Part shown: positions 17,381-25,003 of the stretch, in pieces
How the letters are laid out: the number at the start of each line of letters is the position of its first letter
Numbering within the stretch: position 1 is the stretch's first letter
Assembly: GCF_002849225.1 (NCBI RefSeq)
Contig: NZ_PKMC01000002.1
Span: 558,001-622,000 of the forward strand
Length of the DNA: 64,000 nucleotides
Origin: Actinomyces sp. UMB0138
GTDB lineage: Bacteria; Bacillota; Negativicutes; Veillonellales; Veillonellaceae
Reading direction: 5' to 3'
Program-made: the position numbers and the translations under genes
The notes under the pieces: model-generated
Seen by the model: the letters and a program-made list of their open reading frames with translations, nothing else
What the model was told of the DNA's origin: nothing
The model's database searches: none

Positions 17381-17423
17381 TTCTATCCTTTCGTCTCTTG
17401 GCCTCACGGTAACATCAAAATGG

Positions 17424-17435
17424 TTGCGCGCGCAA
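17424..17435. promoter_or_regulatory. Perfect 12-base palindrome in the wrbA-marR intergenic region
   Basis: TTGCGCGCGCAA lies 44 bases upstream of the wrbA start, between the divergent genes. It is a candidate MarR-family operator, judged only by symmetry and position. An AT-rich AATATT-GAA-AATATT repeat follows at once. Confidence 0.35.
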
Positions 17436-17596
17436 TGAATATTGAAAATATTGTTTCGCAGGGGTTAATATGATTCGGCTGGTAATTGAATTTTTTGGTG
17501 TAAGTCGCACCGGAGGAAACAGTTGCTCGGTGCGGGTAAAGTTTTTTGCCTACAATGGGGACCTAAAGATCGGGGATGAAAGTTAAGGAGGGGCTC

Positions 17597-18058
17597 GTGG
17601 CCGACAACTTCTCGCTGTGGCATCAGCTTGGCTATGTATTTCGCAAGGTGGATGACGTGCTTGACCTGGAGTTGTCTGCTCTGGGGCTGTCCTTGCAAGA
17701 TGTACAGTTGTTGTATTCGCTGAAACAGGCTCCTGAGTGGCGGCTGCGCATGAGTGACCTGGCTGATTCCGTAGCGCTGACCCGCTCTGGGGTTACTCGC
17801 GCTGTGTCTAGGTTGGTGAAGCGGTCGCTAGTTTGTAGGCAGGTTTGCCCTAAAGATCAGCGCGCGATGTATGCGGTAATGACCTCCGAGGGCGACGATG
17901 CTCTTGCGGGGGCGATGGAAATAGTTGAGCCCGTGCTGCAAAAGTATTTCTTTGACGGGCTGTCGAAGATGGATGAACGCGCAATTATGCGCGTAATGGA
18001 GCAGGTGTCTGTGCTGCTGGCAGACTCGAAAGCCTGCCAGCGAGCCGAGGTGCGCTAA
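17597..18058 (+). CDS. MarR family transcriptional regulator
   Basis: The GTG start is preceded by AAGGAGG at ideal spacing, giving 153 residues; a short in-frame ATG upstream has no SD. The winged helix is clear: MSDLADSVALTRSGVTRAVSRLVKR, then a wing reading LVCRQVCPKDQRAMYAV. Two cysteines occupy wing positions that in most MarR proteins hold Arg/Glu/Asp. It is divergent from wrbA and close to ohr, so a thiol- or quinone-sensing role is plausible. A TACAAT -10 box lies at 17551-17556. Confidence 0.85.
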   Translation: MADNFSLWHQLGYVFRKVDDVLDLELSALGLSLQDVQLLYSLKQAPEWRLRMSDLADSVALTRSGVTRAVSRLVKRSLVCRQVCPKDQRAMYAVMTSEGDDALAGAMEIVEPVLQKYFFDGLSKMDERAIMRVMEQVSVLLADSKACQRAEVR

Positions 18059-18495
18059 TCGGCGAAACGGTAGACGTTCGTTTCGCGTAGTTTGAAGCCG
18101 CAGCGCTTGTACAACCTGTTTGCCGCCTCTCGGGAGGGGCGGGAGGTTAGGTCTACGGTGCGGCATCCCAGTTCTTTGGCGTGGGCGACCGCGGCCTCTA
18201 CCAGTGCCTGGCCGGCGCCCTGGCCGCGCGCTGCTTCGTCTACTACTACGTCCTCGATCCAGGCGCGCAGGCCGGTGGGAATCTTGAAGGTGGCGAGCGA
18301 AAGCATGCCAAGTAGTTTGCCCTTGTTTTCTTCGGTTTCGGAGCGGAATCCGAACAGATAGACCCCGTCCTGGGCAATAAATTCCGCGGTCTGCTCTGCG
18401 GTAAGTGGTTTCGAAGAGCGCGATAGCTGCGGAATTAGTTCCTGCATTAGTGCTACTACTTCGTCAGTAGTCTCGGTTAGTAGTTCGGTTGCCAT
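18055..18495 (-). CDS. GNAT family N-acetyltransferase
   Basis: A 146-residue GNAT with the acetyl-CoA loop ARGQGAGQALVEAAVAHAKE (about 98-117) and the family ending LTSRPSREAANRLYKRCGF. The start is the ATG behind CGGAGGAAA. GNATs of this size acetylate small amines or protein N-termini; the substrate is not evident. Its end overlaps the convergent MarR gene by four bases. Confidence 0.87.
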   Translation of the reverse strand: MATELLTETTDEVVALMQELIPQLSRSSKPLTAEQTAEFIAQDGVYLFGFRSETEENKGKLLGMLSLATFKIPTGLRAWIEDVVVDEAARGQGAGQALVEAAVAHAKELGCRTVDLTSRPSREAANRLYKRCGFKLRETNVYRFAD

Positions 18496-18617
18496 TTTTC
18501 CTCCGATTTGCTGTTGCTTGCCTAGTTTCGCACGTTCTGTGGGAGCTTGCGTACCTCGACCCAAGCGGGGTGTGAGGGAGCTTACTTAATTGCTGGAATA
18601 AAAGCGTTGCCCTCATA

Positions 18618-18638
18618 GTTGAGTTAAGTAGACTCAAC
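18618..18638. promoter_or_regulatory. HAIR box 1 upstream of dnaK, overlapping -10
   Basis: GTTGAGT-N7-ACTCAAC. A TTGCCC (18607-18612) and TAGACT (18629-18634) pair with 16-base spacing forms a plausible promoter, and the box covers its -10. Confidence 0.88.
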
Positions 18639-18680
18639 TTTTGGAGTGGCGACTTGACAGTCGAAAGCTCCTAAGGAAAA

Positions 18681-18701
18681 CTTGAGTGCAACAGACTCAA
18701 T
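18681..18701. promoter_or_regulatory. HAIR box 2 upstream of dnaK
   Basis: CTTGAGT-N7-ACTCAAT: a perfect left HAIR arm and a right arm with one change, 44 bases before the dnaK start. Confidence 0.88.
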
Positions 18702-18745
18702 GATGGTCGCTATGTTCGCGGCGGCCAGATGGAAGGAAGATAAAT

Positions 18746-20605
18746 ATGGCACGTGCAGTAGGTATTGACCTTGGCACCACGAACTCGGCAATTGCAGTAC
18801 TAGAAGGTGGCGAGCCCACCGTTATCGCCAACGCGGAAGGCGCCCGCACTACTCCGTCGGTAGTCGCTTTCTCCAAGTCTGGCGAGGTGCTGGTCGGTGA
18901 AATCGCTAAGCGTCAGGCGGTAACCAACGTCGATCGCACCATCTCTTCTGTGAAGCGCCACATGGGTACCGACTGGACCGTCGACATCGACGGCAAGAAG
19001 TACACCGCTCAGGAAATCAGCGCTCGTATCCTTGGCAAGCTCAAGCACGACGCGGAAGAATACTTGGGCGACACCGTTACCGATGCGGTTATTACCGTTC
19101 CCGCATACTTCAACGATTCCCAGCGTCAGGCAACTAAGGATGCCGGTAAGATCGCTGGCCTAAACGTAAAGCGCATCGTCAACGAGCCTACCGCCGCAGC
19201 GCTGGCCTACGGCCTCGAAAAGGGCAAGGAAGACGAACTGATCCTAGTGTTCGACTTGGGTGGCGGCACCTTCGACGTGTCGTTGCTGGAAGTTGGCAAG
19301 GACGAGGACGACTTCTCCACTATTCAGGTGCGCGCCACTCACGGCGACAACAAGCTTGGTGGCGACGACTGGGATCAGCGCATCGTCGACTGGTTGGTGC
19401 AGCAGGTGAAGTCCAAGACCGGTACTGATCTGACTACCGATCGCGTTGCTCTGCAGCGTCTGCGCGAAGCAGCTGAGCAGGCCAAGAAGGAACTGTCTTC
19501 TGCCACTCAGACCTCGATTTCGCTGCAGTACCTGTCCATGACTCCCGAAGGCCCGATCCACTTGGACGAGTCCCTGTCTAGGGCAAAGTTCCAGGACATG
19601 ACTTCGGATCTGATCGAGCGCACCAAGGCGCCGTTCCAGCAGGTAATCAAGGACGCGGGCATTTCGGTGTCCGACATCGACCACGTAGTGCTGGTTGGTG
19701 GGTCCACCCGTATGCCGGCCGTGACTGACGTCGTCAAGGAACTGACCGGTGGCAAGGAACCGAACAAGGGCGTAAACCCCGACGAGGTTGTTGCTGTTGG
19801 TGCAGCACTGCAGGCTGGCGTCATTCAGGGCGAGCGTTCCGACGTGCTGCTGATCGACGTGACCCCGCTGTCGCTGGGCATCGAGACCAAGGGTGGCGTG
19901 ATGACCAACCTGATCGATCGCAACACCGCGATCCCGACCAAGCACTCCGAGGTGTTCTCGACTGCCGAGGACAATCAGCCCTCCGTGCTGATCCAGGTCT
20001 ACCAGGGTGAACGCAAGTTTGCTCGCGACAACAAGCCGCTCGGCAACTTCGAACTGACCGGTATTGCTCCGGCCCCGCGCGGCATCCCGCAGATCGAGGT
20101 CACCTTCGACATCGACGCCAACGGCATTGTGCACGTGTCCGCTAAGGACCGCGGCACTGGCGGCGAGCAGTCCATGACCATCACCGGCACGTCTTCGCTG
20201 TCTGACGAGGACATCGACCGCATGGTGAAGGAAGCAGAAGAAAACGCTGAAGAAGACAAGAAGCGCCGCGACGCCCAGGAGGCTCGCAACAACGCAGAGC
20301 AGACTGTCTACTCCATCGAGAAGCTGCTGAAGGACAACGCTGACAAGCTACCCGAGGACACCGTGGCTCCGGTCCGCGAATCTGTGGACAAGGTCAAGAA
20401 GGCTCTAGAGGGCGACGACACCGAGGCAGTAAAGTCCGCCATGGATGAACTGAACCAGAAGGCACAGTCGATCGGCCAGGCCCTGTACGCACAGGCCCAG
20501 CAGTCCCCGCAGAACGAGGCCCCGGCTGGCGACCAGAACGCCTCCTCCGCCGATGACGACGTCATCGATGCCGAGGTAGTAGATGATGAGGATTCCTCCA
20601 AGTGA
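18746..20605 (+). CDS. dnaK: Hsp70 chaperone DnaK
   Basis: The 619-residue protein is full length. It has the ATPase signature [19 protein letters not shown], the phosphate loop [15 protein letters not shown] and [12 protein letters not shown]. The substrate-binding domain and helical lid end in an acidic tail ([13 protein letters not shown]). It is the first gene of a dnaK-grpE-dnaJ-hspR operon preceded by two HAIR boxes, so HspR, often with DnaK as co-repressor, should autoregulate it. Confidence 0.98.
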   Translation: MARAVGIDLGTTNSAIAVLEGGEPTVIANAEGARTTPSVVAFSKSGEVLVGEIAKRQAVTNVDRTISSVKRHMGTDWTVDIDGKKYTAQEISARILGKLKHDAEEYLGDTVTDAVITVPAYFNDSQRQATKDAGKIAGLNVKRIVNEPTAAALAYGLEKGKEDELILVFDLGGGTFDVSLLEVGKDEDDFSTIQVRATHGDNKLGGDDWDQRIVDWLVQQVKSKTGTDLTTDRVALQRLREAAEQAKKELSSATQTSISLQYLSMTPEGPIHLDESLSRAKFQDMTSDLIERTKAPFQQVIKDAGISVSDIDHVVLVGGSTRMPAVTDVVKELTGGKEPNKGVNPDEVVAVGAALQAGVIQGERSDVLLIDVTPLSLGIETKGGVMTNLIDRNTAIPTKHSEVFSTAEDNQPSVLIQVYQGERKFARDNKPLGNFELTGIAPAPRGIPQIEVTFDIDANGIVHVSAKDRGTGGEQSMTITGTSSLSDEDIDRMVKEAEENAEEDKKRRDAQEARNNAEQTVYSIEKLLKDNADKLPEDTVAPVRESVDKVKKALEGDDTEAVKSAMDELNQKAQSIGQALYAQAQQSPQNEAPAGDQNASSADDDVIDAEVVDDEDSSK

Positions 20606-21258
20606 GTGAACTAAACGAGCCCCAGGAGCGGGCTGACAAGCCCGCTCCCGGCGTTTCGGACGCCGAGAACGCGAAGGCAGAAGAGTCTGCCGCACAGCGC
20701 GAAGCGCCATCGGAAGATACCACCGCAGAAACTGAGGACGCTCCCGCCACACAGGCGAGCGAGGGCGAAACAGAAGAAGCGCCCAAGGATAAGCAGGAAG
20801 AAGAGGTGCCTAGCACCGACCAGATCATTGGCAAATTAGGCGATGATTTGGCCAGGGCAAAGGCCGACCTGTACAACCTGAACAACGAATACCAGTCTTA
20901 CGTCCGCCGGTCGAAGGCTGATATTCCCGCGCACAAGACTGCTGGACAGCTGGACGTATTGGAGTCGCTGCTGTCCGTCCTCGACGATATCTACGGTGCC
21001 CGCACCGCAGGGGATCTGAAAGACGGCCCCTTTGCGGCAATCGCGCAAAAGTTGGAAGAAACGCTGCAGAACCGCTTCGGTCTGGAACGCTACGGAGCCG
21101 AGGGCGACCACTTCGACCCGAAGCTGCACGAAGCGCTCATGGCCAACGAGTCTGCCGACGTAAGCGAACCAACGGTTACCCAGGTACTCCAGCCCGGCTA
21201 CAAGGTCGGCGATCGAGTCCTGCGGGCAACAAAAGTTATGGTTTCCAATCCCGCATAA
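20602..21258 (+). CDS. grpE: GrpE nucleotide-exchange factor
   Basis: This 218-residue protein starts at GTG overlapping the dnaK stop by four bases. Residues 1-75 are acidic and disordered. A coiled coil ([20 protein letters not shown]) and the C-terminal beta domain with [10 protein letters not shown] and [18 protein letters not shown] follow. GrpE releases ADP from DnaK and closes the chaperone cycle. The disordered head is long compared with E. coli GrpE but usual in actinobacteria. Confidence 0.96.
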   Translation: MSELNEPQERADKPAPGVSDAENAKAEESAAQREAPSEDTTAETEDAPATQASEGETEEAPKDKQEEEVPSTDQIIGKLGDDLARAKADLYNLNNEYQSYVRRSKADIPAHKTAGQLDVLESLLSVLDDIYGARTAGDLKDGPFAAIAQKLEETLQNRFGLERYGAEGDHFDPKLHEALMANESADVSEPTVTQVLQPGYKVGDRVLRATKVMVSNPA

Positions 21259-21275
21259 AGAGGAGGTGAGCTGGG

Positions 21276-22292
21276 ATGACCAACCAAGATTGGCTTTCTA
21301 AAGACTTCTACAAAGTCTTAGGCATCTCCAAGGATGCCGACCAAGCAGCCATCAAGAAGGCATACCGCAAGCTCGCCCGCAAGTATCACCCGGACCAGAA
21401 CCCTGGCGACAAGACCGCCGAGGAAAGGTTCAAGGAGGTCGGGGAAGCTTACGCGGTGCTCTCTGATAAGAAGCAGCGCAGCCAATACGACGCCCTCAGA
21501 CGGATGGCCGGGGGAGGTGCCAGGTTCTCCGCGGGCCCTCAGGGGGCCTCCGCCGGGGGGTTCGAAGACATGTTCGCGTCAATGTTCGGCGGGGGCGGAG
21601 CGAATTCAAGAGTTCGCTTTTCAAACTCCGGCGGCGGGGGCGCGGGATTCGAAGACATCTTGTCCGGGCTCTTCGGCGGCGGAGCCGCGGGCGGCGGCTT
21701 CGGTAATTCCGGCTCGTTCGGGGGCTTCTCGCAAGCCCCGCAGAAGGGGCAGGACTTGGCTACGGAAACCTCGCTTGACCTGCGACAGGCGGTACACGGT
21801 ACCACTCTGAAGATGAAGGTCGACGGGCGGATTATGACCGTGCGCATCCCTGCGGGCGTGCACGATGGCCAGAAGCTGCGGTTGCGCGGGAAGGGCCGCC
21901 CATCTGCGAATGGGGGAGCTCCGGGCAACCTGGTCGTTACCATTCATGTCAAGCCGCACCCGGTATTCGCGATCGAGGGCGGCAACCTAGTTGCCGATCT
22001 TCCCGTGACTGTCGAAGAGGCAGCTTTGGGCGCGAAGGTGCAGGTGCCGTTGCTGGATGGAAAGTTGGTTACCGTGAAGGTGCCTGCCGGGTCTTCTTCA
22101 GGGGCTGTGCTGCGGTTGCGTGGCCGCGGTGTGCCCAAGGGCAAGAAGGCTTCAGACCTGCTGCTTAAGCTTAAAGTAGAAGTACCCAAGAAGCTGTCGC
22201 GCAAGGCCAAGTCAGCCTTGGAAGAATTTGCTGCTCAGACGGCAGATTTCGATCCGCGCTCCGGGTGGCAGGCGCAGGCAGCGCAAGACTAG
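21276..22292 (+). CDS. dnaJ: DnaJ/CbpA-type co-chaperone lacking the zinc finger
   Basis: The 338-residue protein has an N-terminal J domain with the HPD motif (KYHPDQNPG), a long Gly/Phe-rich linker at about 75-160, and two C-terminal substrate-binding beta domains. I see no cysteine in it, so the four CXXCXGXG repeats of class I DnaJ are absent and this is a class II (CbpA/DnaJ-B) protein. It stimulates DnaK ATPase and delivers clients. It lies 17 bases after grpE behind a GAGGAGGTGAG SD. Confidence 0.94.
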   Translation: MTNQDWLSKDFYKVLGISKDADQAAIKKAYRKLARKYHPDQNPGDKTAEERFKEVGEAYAVLSDKKQRSQYDALRRMAGGGARFSAGPQGASAGGFEDMFASMFGGGGANSRVRFSNSGGGGAGFEDILSGLFGGGAAGGGFGNSGSFGGFSQAPQKGQDLATETSLDLRQAVHGTTLKMKVDGRIMTVRIPAGVHDGQKLRLRGKGRPSANGGAPGNLVVTIHVKPHPVFAIEGGNLVADLPVTVEEAALGAKVQVPLLDGKLVTVKVPAGSSSGAVLRLRGRGVPKGKKASDLLLKLKVEVPKKLSRKAKSALEEFAAQTADFDPRSGWQAQAAQD

Positions 22293-22307
22293 TTTGGAGG
22301 TGATGGC

Positions 22308-22763
22308 GTGTTTGACGCAGCGATGTACGTGATCTCAGTGGCTGCTGAGCTCGCTGGCATGCACCCCCAGACTCTGCGCCAATACGACCGGCTGGGGCTG
22401 GTTACCCCGCAGCGCACTAAGGGGAGAGGGCGCCGGTATTCGCCCTCGGATATAGCGCGCCTGCGTCGTATCCAGCAGCTGAGCCAGGAAGAGGGCATCA
22501 ATTTGGCGGGGATTTCCCGCATTATTGAGCTCGAAGAGAAGCTGGGGCGGCTCGAAGCTGAAAATGAGCGGCTGCAGGAACTAGTGGCTCGTTCTTCGCG
22601 AGTGTTCGCTGCTTCCTCGTCTGGGGAGGTGTGGGAATCCGCGCTCGGAGAACGGTTCCGGGCGCCGGCCAGAGGCGGTGCCTTGGTGCCGTACGGCTCG
22701 CGACTTGGCTTTTCGCGCGAGCAACGGCCTGCTTCCAGGGCTGTCGTAGTATTGGACGTCTAG
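22308..22763 (+). CDS. hspR: HspR, MerR-family repressor of heat-shock genes
   Basis: The GTG start sits behind GGAGGTG and gives 151 residues. The MerR helix-turn-helix is ISVAAELAGMHPQTLRQYDR, followed by LGLVTPQRTKGRGRRYS, then a coiled coil (LEEKLGRLEAENERLQELV) and a C-terminal tail that can bind DnaK in relatives. As the fourth gene of the dnaK operon and with five HAIR boxes in the window, its targets should be dnaK, clpB and hsp20. Confidence 0.95.
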   Translation: MFDAAMYVISVAAELAGMHPQTLRQYDRLGLVTPQRTKGRGRRYSPSDIARLRRIQQLSQEEGINLAGISRIIELEEKLGRLEAENERLQELVARSSRVFAASSSGEVWESALGERFRAPARGGALVPYGSRLGFSREQRPASRAVVVLDV

Positions 22764-22885
22764 CAAGAATACTGATGCGCTCCTTAGGGAAACCTGAGGA
22801 GCGCATTTGTATATCTGGGTGCGTCTGCACGCTTCCTAGTAGATTTCGTATGCTTGGTACACACGAACTATGGAAGGTGAGTAAT

Positions 22886-23527
22886 ATGTCTGAAAATACT
22901 CCGCAGCAGCACAGGTCGCAGACACCGCCACCACCGCCTCCGGTGGCAACTACTGAGGGCGATTCTTACGCTTCTTCTGTGCAATCGCATTCTGAAGGGC
23001 AATCGCAGGGCGCCCCTACGCAGCAGCCTTCTAGCGGCAATACCTCCCACCCGTATCCCTACCAGCAGGGAGGACAGAACCAGCAGGGCGGACAGTATCC
23101 ACCTACCGGCCAGTACCCACCTACCGGGCAATACCCACAGTTCCAGCAGGGCCCCGGCTACTATGCCCAGCCGCAGCGGTCCGGGGATACGTTCTTTGGG
23201 GCTCTCTTTGACCTGAAGTTCGAAAAGTTTGTCACCATATCTTTTGCACAGGTTCTTTACGTCCTGCTAATGGCTTGGGTGGTCCTGCTGTGGGTGGGGG
23301 GATCCCTGCTGATTGCCTCGGGCTCGGCCGCATCTGCTAGCTACGAGTTCTCCAGCGCGGCATCTGGCACGGGAACGTTCATTGGGACCTTCCTTGCGTG
23401 CCTGTTTGTTGGGATTGTGCCCTCTTTCTTCCATCTGGTGTTTGGGCGAGTAGTTCTGGAACTGCTAGTGGCAAACGTGCGAACTGCGCGTAACACTTCT
23501 AAGCTCGTCAACGCGGAACAGAAGTAG
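22886..23527 (+). CDS. DUF4282 membrane protein with Pro/Gln-rich head
   Basis: From the ATG after GGAAGGTGAGT the protein has 213 residues. Residues 1-100 are disordered, with Gln/Ser/Pro stretches and a YPPTGQ repeat. Then comes LFDLKFEKFVTISFAQVLYV and two membrane helices (about 120-155 and 165-195), the DUF4282 layout. Function is unknown. The next membrane-protein gene begins six bases later, so the two probably form an operon. Confidence 0.75.
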   Translation: MSENTPQQHRSQTPPPPPPVATTEGDSYASSVQSHSEGQSQGAPTQQPSSGNTSHPYPYQQGGQNQQGGQYPPTGQYPPTGQYPQFQQGPGYYAQPQRSGDTFFGALFDLKFEKFVTISFAQVLYVLLMAWVVLLWVGGSLLIASGSAASASYEFSSAASGTGTFIGTFLACLFVGIVPSFFHLVFGRVVLELLVANVRTARNTSKLVNAEQK

Positions 23528-23533
23528 ACGTAG

Positions 23534-24223
23534 ATGGCCACTCCTGAAAAACCGCGCTATGGGGTTCGGTTGCCCCGCGACGAGCAGGGCAGGCCGATCC
23601 TGCCTGACGGATCTGTCTATCAGGCCGCGCCGGAGGTGCCCAAAGCGCCGACTGAAGAAACACCGTCCTGGCCTCCGCGGCCGGGCCAGTGGTCCACAAA
23701 GGTGGCAAAGAAGAAGAAACGGGGCCTGGGGTTGCCAATTGCTTTGCTGATCGGTGGGCTGCTTTGCGCTTTCATCATTGCTCCAATGATCGGCGGTGTA
23801 GCGATGTTCATGAGGGAGCCGGCAGGGTTACAAAAAGCGTTGCAGTCTCCTGATGCACTGCAGGTGCACGACGGCGCAAAGGTCCAGATGTCTCAGCTTG
23901 GCATCACGTACGTAGGTTTTTCCGAAGAGGGCGCCGGTGACGATTGCACAATCGGCCAGGGACAGGGACGCACGAAGCTAGTGCCCGCTCCCTTTTCCAA
24001 GAAGGTCTACATAGCTCCCATTCTGTCCTCGGGCGAATACGTGTTTCGGTGTAAGGCACAGGGGACGGCTACGGATTCGGCACAATATTTGGACCCTGAG
24101 TTTCAGGGCGGGCTAGCCCCGGGATATGCCATAGCCATCCAGGTTGCGGTCTTCGCTTCTATGGTTGCCGCCGGGATCGGCATGGTGCTCCTAGTGCGCC
24201 GGCTGCGCGTAAGGAAGGCATAA
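23534..24223 (+). CDS. Membrane protein of unknown function
   Basis: This 229-residue protein has a polar N-terminus (1-60) containing a KKKKRG stop-transfer cluster, one helix at about 66-92, an exported domain of about 110 residues with two cysteines (DDCTIG and FRCKA), and a C-terminal helix (about 198-222) ending in basic residues. I do not recognise the family. It is probably co-transcribed with the DUF4282 gene and ends at a perfect bidirectional hairpin. The two cysteines could form an extracytoplasmic disulfide. Confidence 0.65.
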   Translation: MATPEKPRYGVRLPRDEQGRPILPDGSVYQAAPEVPKAPTEETPSWPPRPGQWSTKVAKKKKRGLGLPIALLIGGLLCAFIIAPMIGGVAMFMREPAGLQKALQSPDALQVHDGAKVQMSQLGITYVGFSEEGAGDDCTIGQGQGRTKLVPAPFSKKVYIAPILSSGEYVFRCKAQGTATDSAQYLDPEFQGGLAPGYAIAIQVAVFASMVAAGIGMVLLVRRLRVRKA

Positions 24224-24260
24224 AAATACTGGCCCAGCTAAGCTGGGCCAGTATTTTTAT
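24220..24260. terminator. Bidirectional terminator
   Basis: Two perfect 20-base arms (ATAAAAATACTGGCCCAGCT and its complement) with a one-base centre, and T/A tracts on each side, lie between convergent genes. Confidence 0.88.
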
Positions 24261-24270
24261 GCGATCGCGC

Positions 24271-24525
24271 TTACTGGGCGTCCTTGTTTTCCTTAGGGGC
24301 GTCCTTGGGCTTTTCCTTCTTCTGTTCAGTCTGCTTGTCCTCGTTTGAGCCAAGGTAGTTGTCTGCAGCACCGCGAGCCTGATCGATCTTGTCGTCATAC
24401 TTACCGCCGGTGACTTTCTTAGCCGCCTGGGAAGCCTTGTCCAGAACAGAATCGGTCAGCTTCTCGTTGTGCGATGCTTCGCGCACCTTGTTCATTGCTT
24501 GATTCTTGATGTTGTTCAGGTCCAT
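24271..24525 (-). CDS. MT0933/Rv0909-type small helical protein (long copy)
   Basis: The 84-residue protein is highly charged and helical, with VLDKASQAAKKVTGGKYDDK and IDQARGAADNYLG matching the MT0933-like 'antitoxin' family. A Lys/Glu/Pro-rich tail extends it. It is the second of two tandem paralogues. No toxin gene is adjacent, so the antitoxin label from mycobacterial annotation is not supported here. Like CsbD, it may be a stress-related accessory protein. Confidence 0.7.
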   Translation of the reverse strand: MDLNNIKNQAMNKVREASHNEKLTDSVLDKASQAAKKVTGGKYDDKIDQARGAADNYLGSNEDKQTEQKKEKPKDAPKENKDAQ

Positions 24526-24548
24526 AACCGTCCCCTTTAACTAAATAA

Positions 24549-24570
24549 GGGTGGGGCAAATGCCCCACCC
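24549..24570 (-). terminator. Hairpin between the tandem MT0933-like genes
   Basis: GGGTGGGGCA and its complement form 10-base arms downstream of the first gene on the minus strand. The following stretch is only modestly T-rich, so this could be a processing or attenuating hairpin. Confidence 0.5.
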
Positions 24571-24582
24571 CTGACGATTGGA

Positions 24583-24765
24583 TTATTCGCCTAGGCGCTT
24601 GTCTGCAGCGTCGCGGGCCTGATCAATCTTATCGTCGAACTTGCCACCGGTAACCTTCTTGGCGGCGTCGGAGGCCTTGTCGAGGCCAGCGTCAGTGGTT
24701 TCCTCGTTGCCGGTGACCTCGGATAGCTTTTCGGTTGCCTTGTTCTTCAGATCATCTAGTCCCAT
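24583..24765 (-). CDS. MT0933/Rv0909-type small helical protein (short copy)
   Basis: The 60-residue protein starts at ATG behind CAAGGAGC. It shares LDKASDAAKKVTGGKFDDKI and the DQARDAADKRLG ending with its downstream neighbour, so the pair arose by duplication. It also resembles CsbD in charge pattern. Its 5' side faces the clpB promoter region. Its biochemical function is unknown. Confidence 0.75.
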   Translation of the reverse strand: MGLDDLKNKATEKLSEVTGNEETTDAGLDKASDAAKKVTGGKFDDKIDQARDAADKRLGE

Positions 24766-24934
24766 GTTTGCTCCTTGGGTAGAAAATATGTCGGACACAA
24801 CTATTTTGCTTGAAAAGATTCATTGGCGCATTATTTTTCTGCTATGGCCCGCCGTGAAAAGGGGAGTGAGCCCAGGTTGGGGTAGGAGTCTGAGAAATAC
24901 ATTAGAAGTGAGCTAAGCTACACTGTAAAGCGGG

Positions 24935-24955
24935 ATTGAGTGGAATAGACTCAAC
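24935..24955. promoter_or_regulatory. HAIR box upstream of clpB
   Basis: ATTGAGT-N7-ACTCAAC, 48 bases before the clpB start. It contains TAGACT, the same embedded -10 hexamer as the dnaK and hsp20 boxes. Confidence 0.88.
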
Positions 24956-25003
24956 TTTAGGATTGTTGGACTAATCAGATAGGAAATTCTTGAGGAGGTC
25001 CAA

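Noticed and set aside
17506..17534. Inverted repeat CGCACCG/CGGTGCG before marR as a terminator or riboswitch
   Set aside because: No gene on the plus strand ends upstream, and the nearest T run is several bases away; too weak to annotate.
19244..20134. 296-residue open frame on the minus strand opposite dnaK
   Set aside because: Rarity of stop-complement codons in a highly expressed gene produces such frames; no domain is visible and dnaK is certain.
24271..24765. Toxin-antitoxin system
   Set aside because: Both genes are antitoxin-like paralogues and no toxin-like gene lies beside them.
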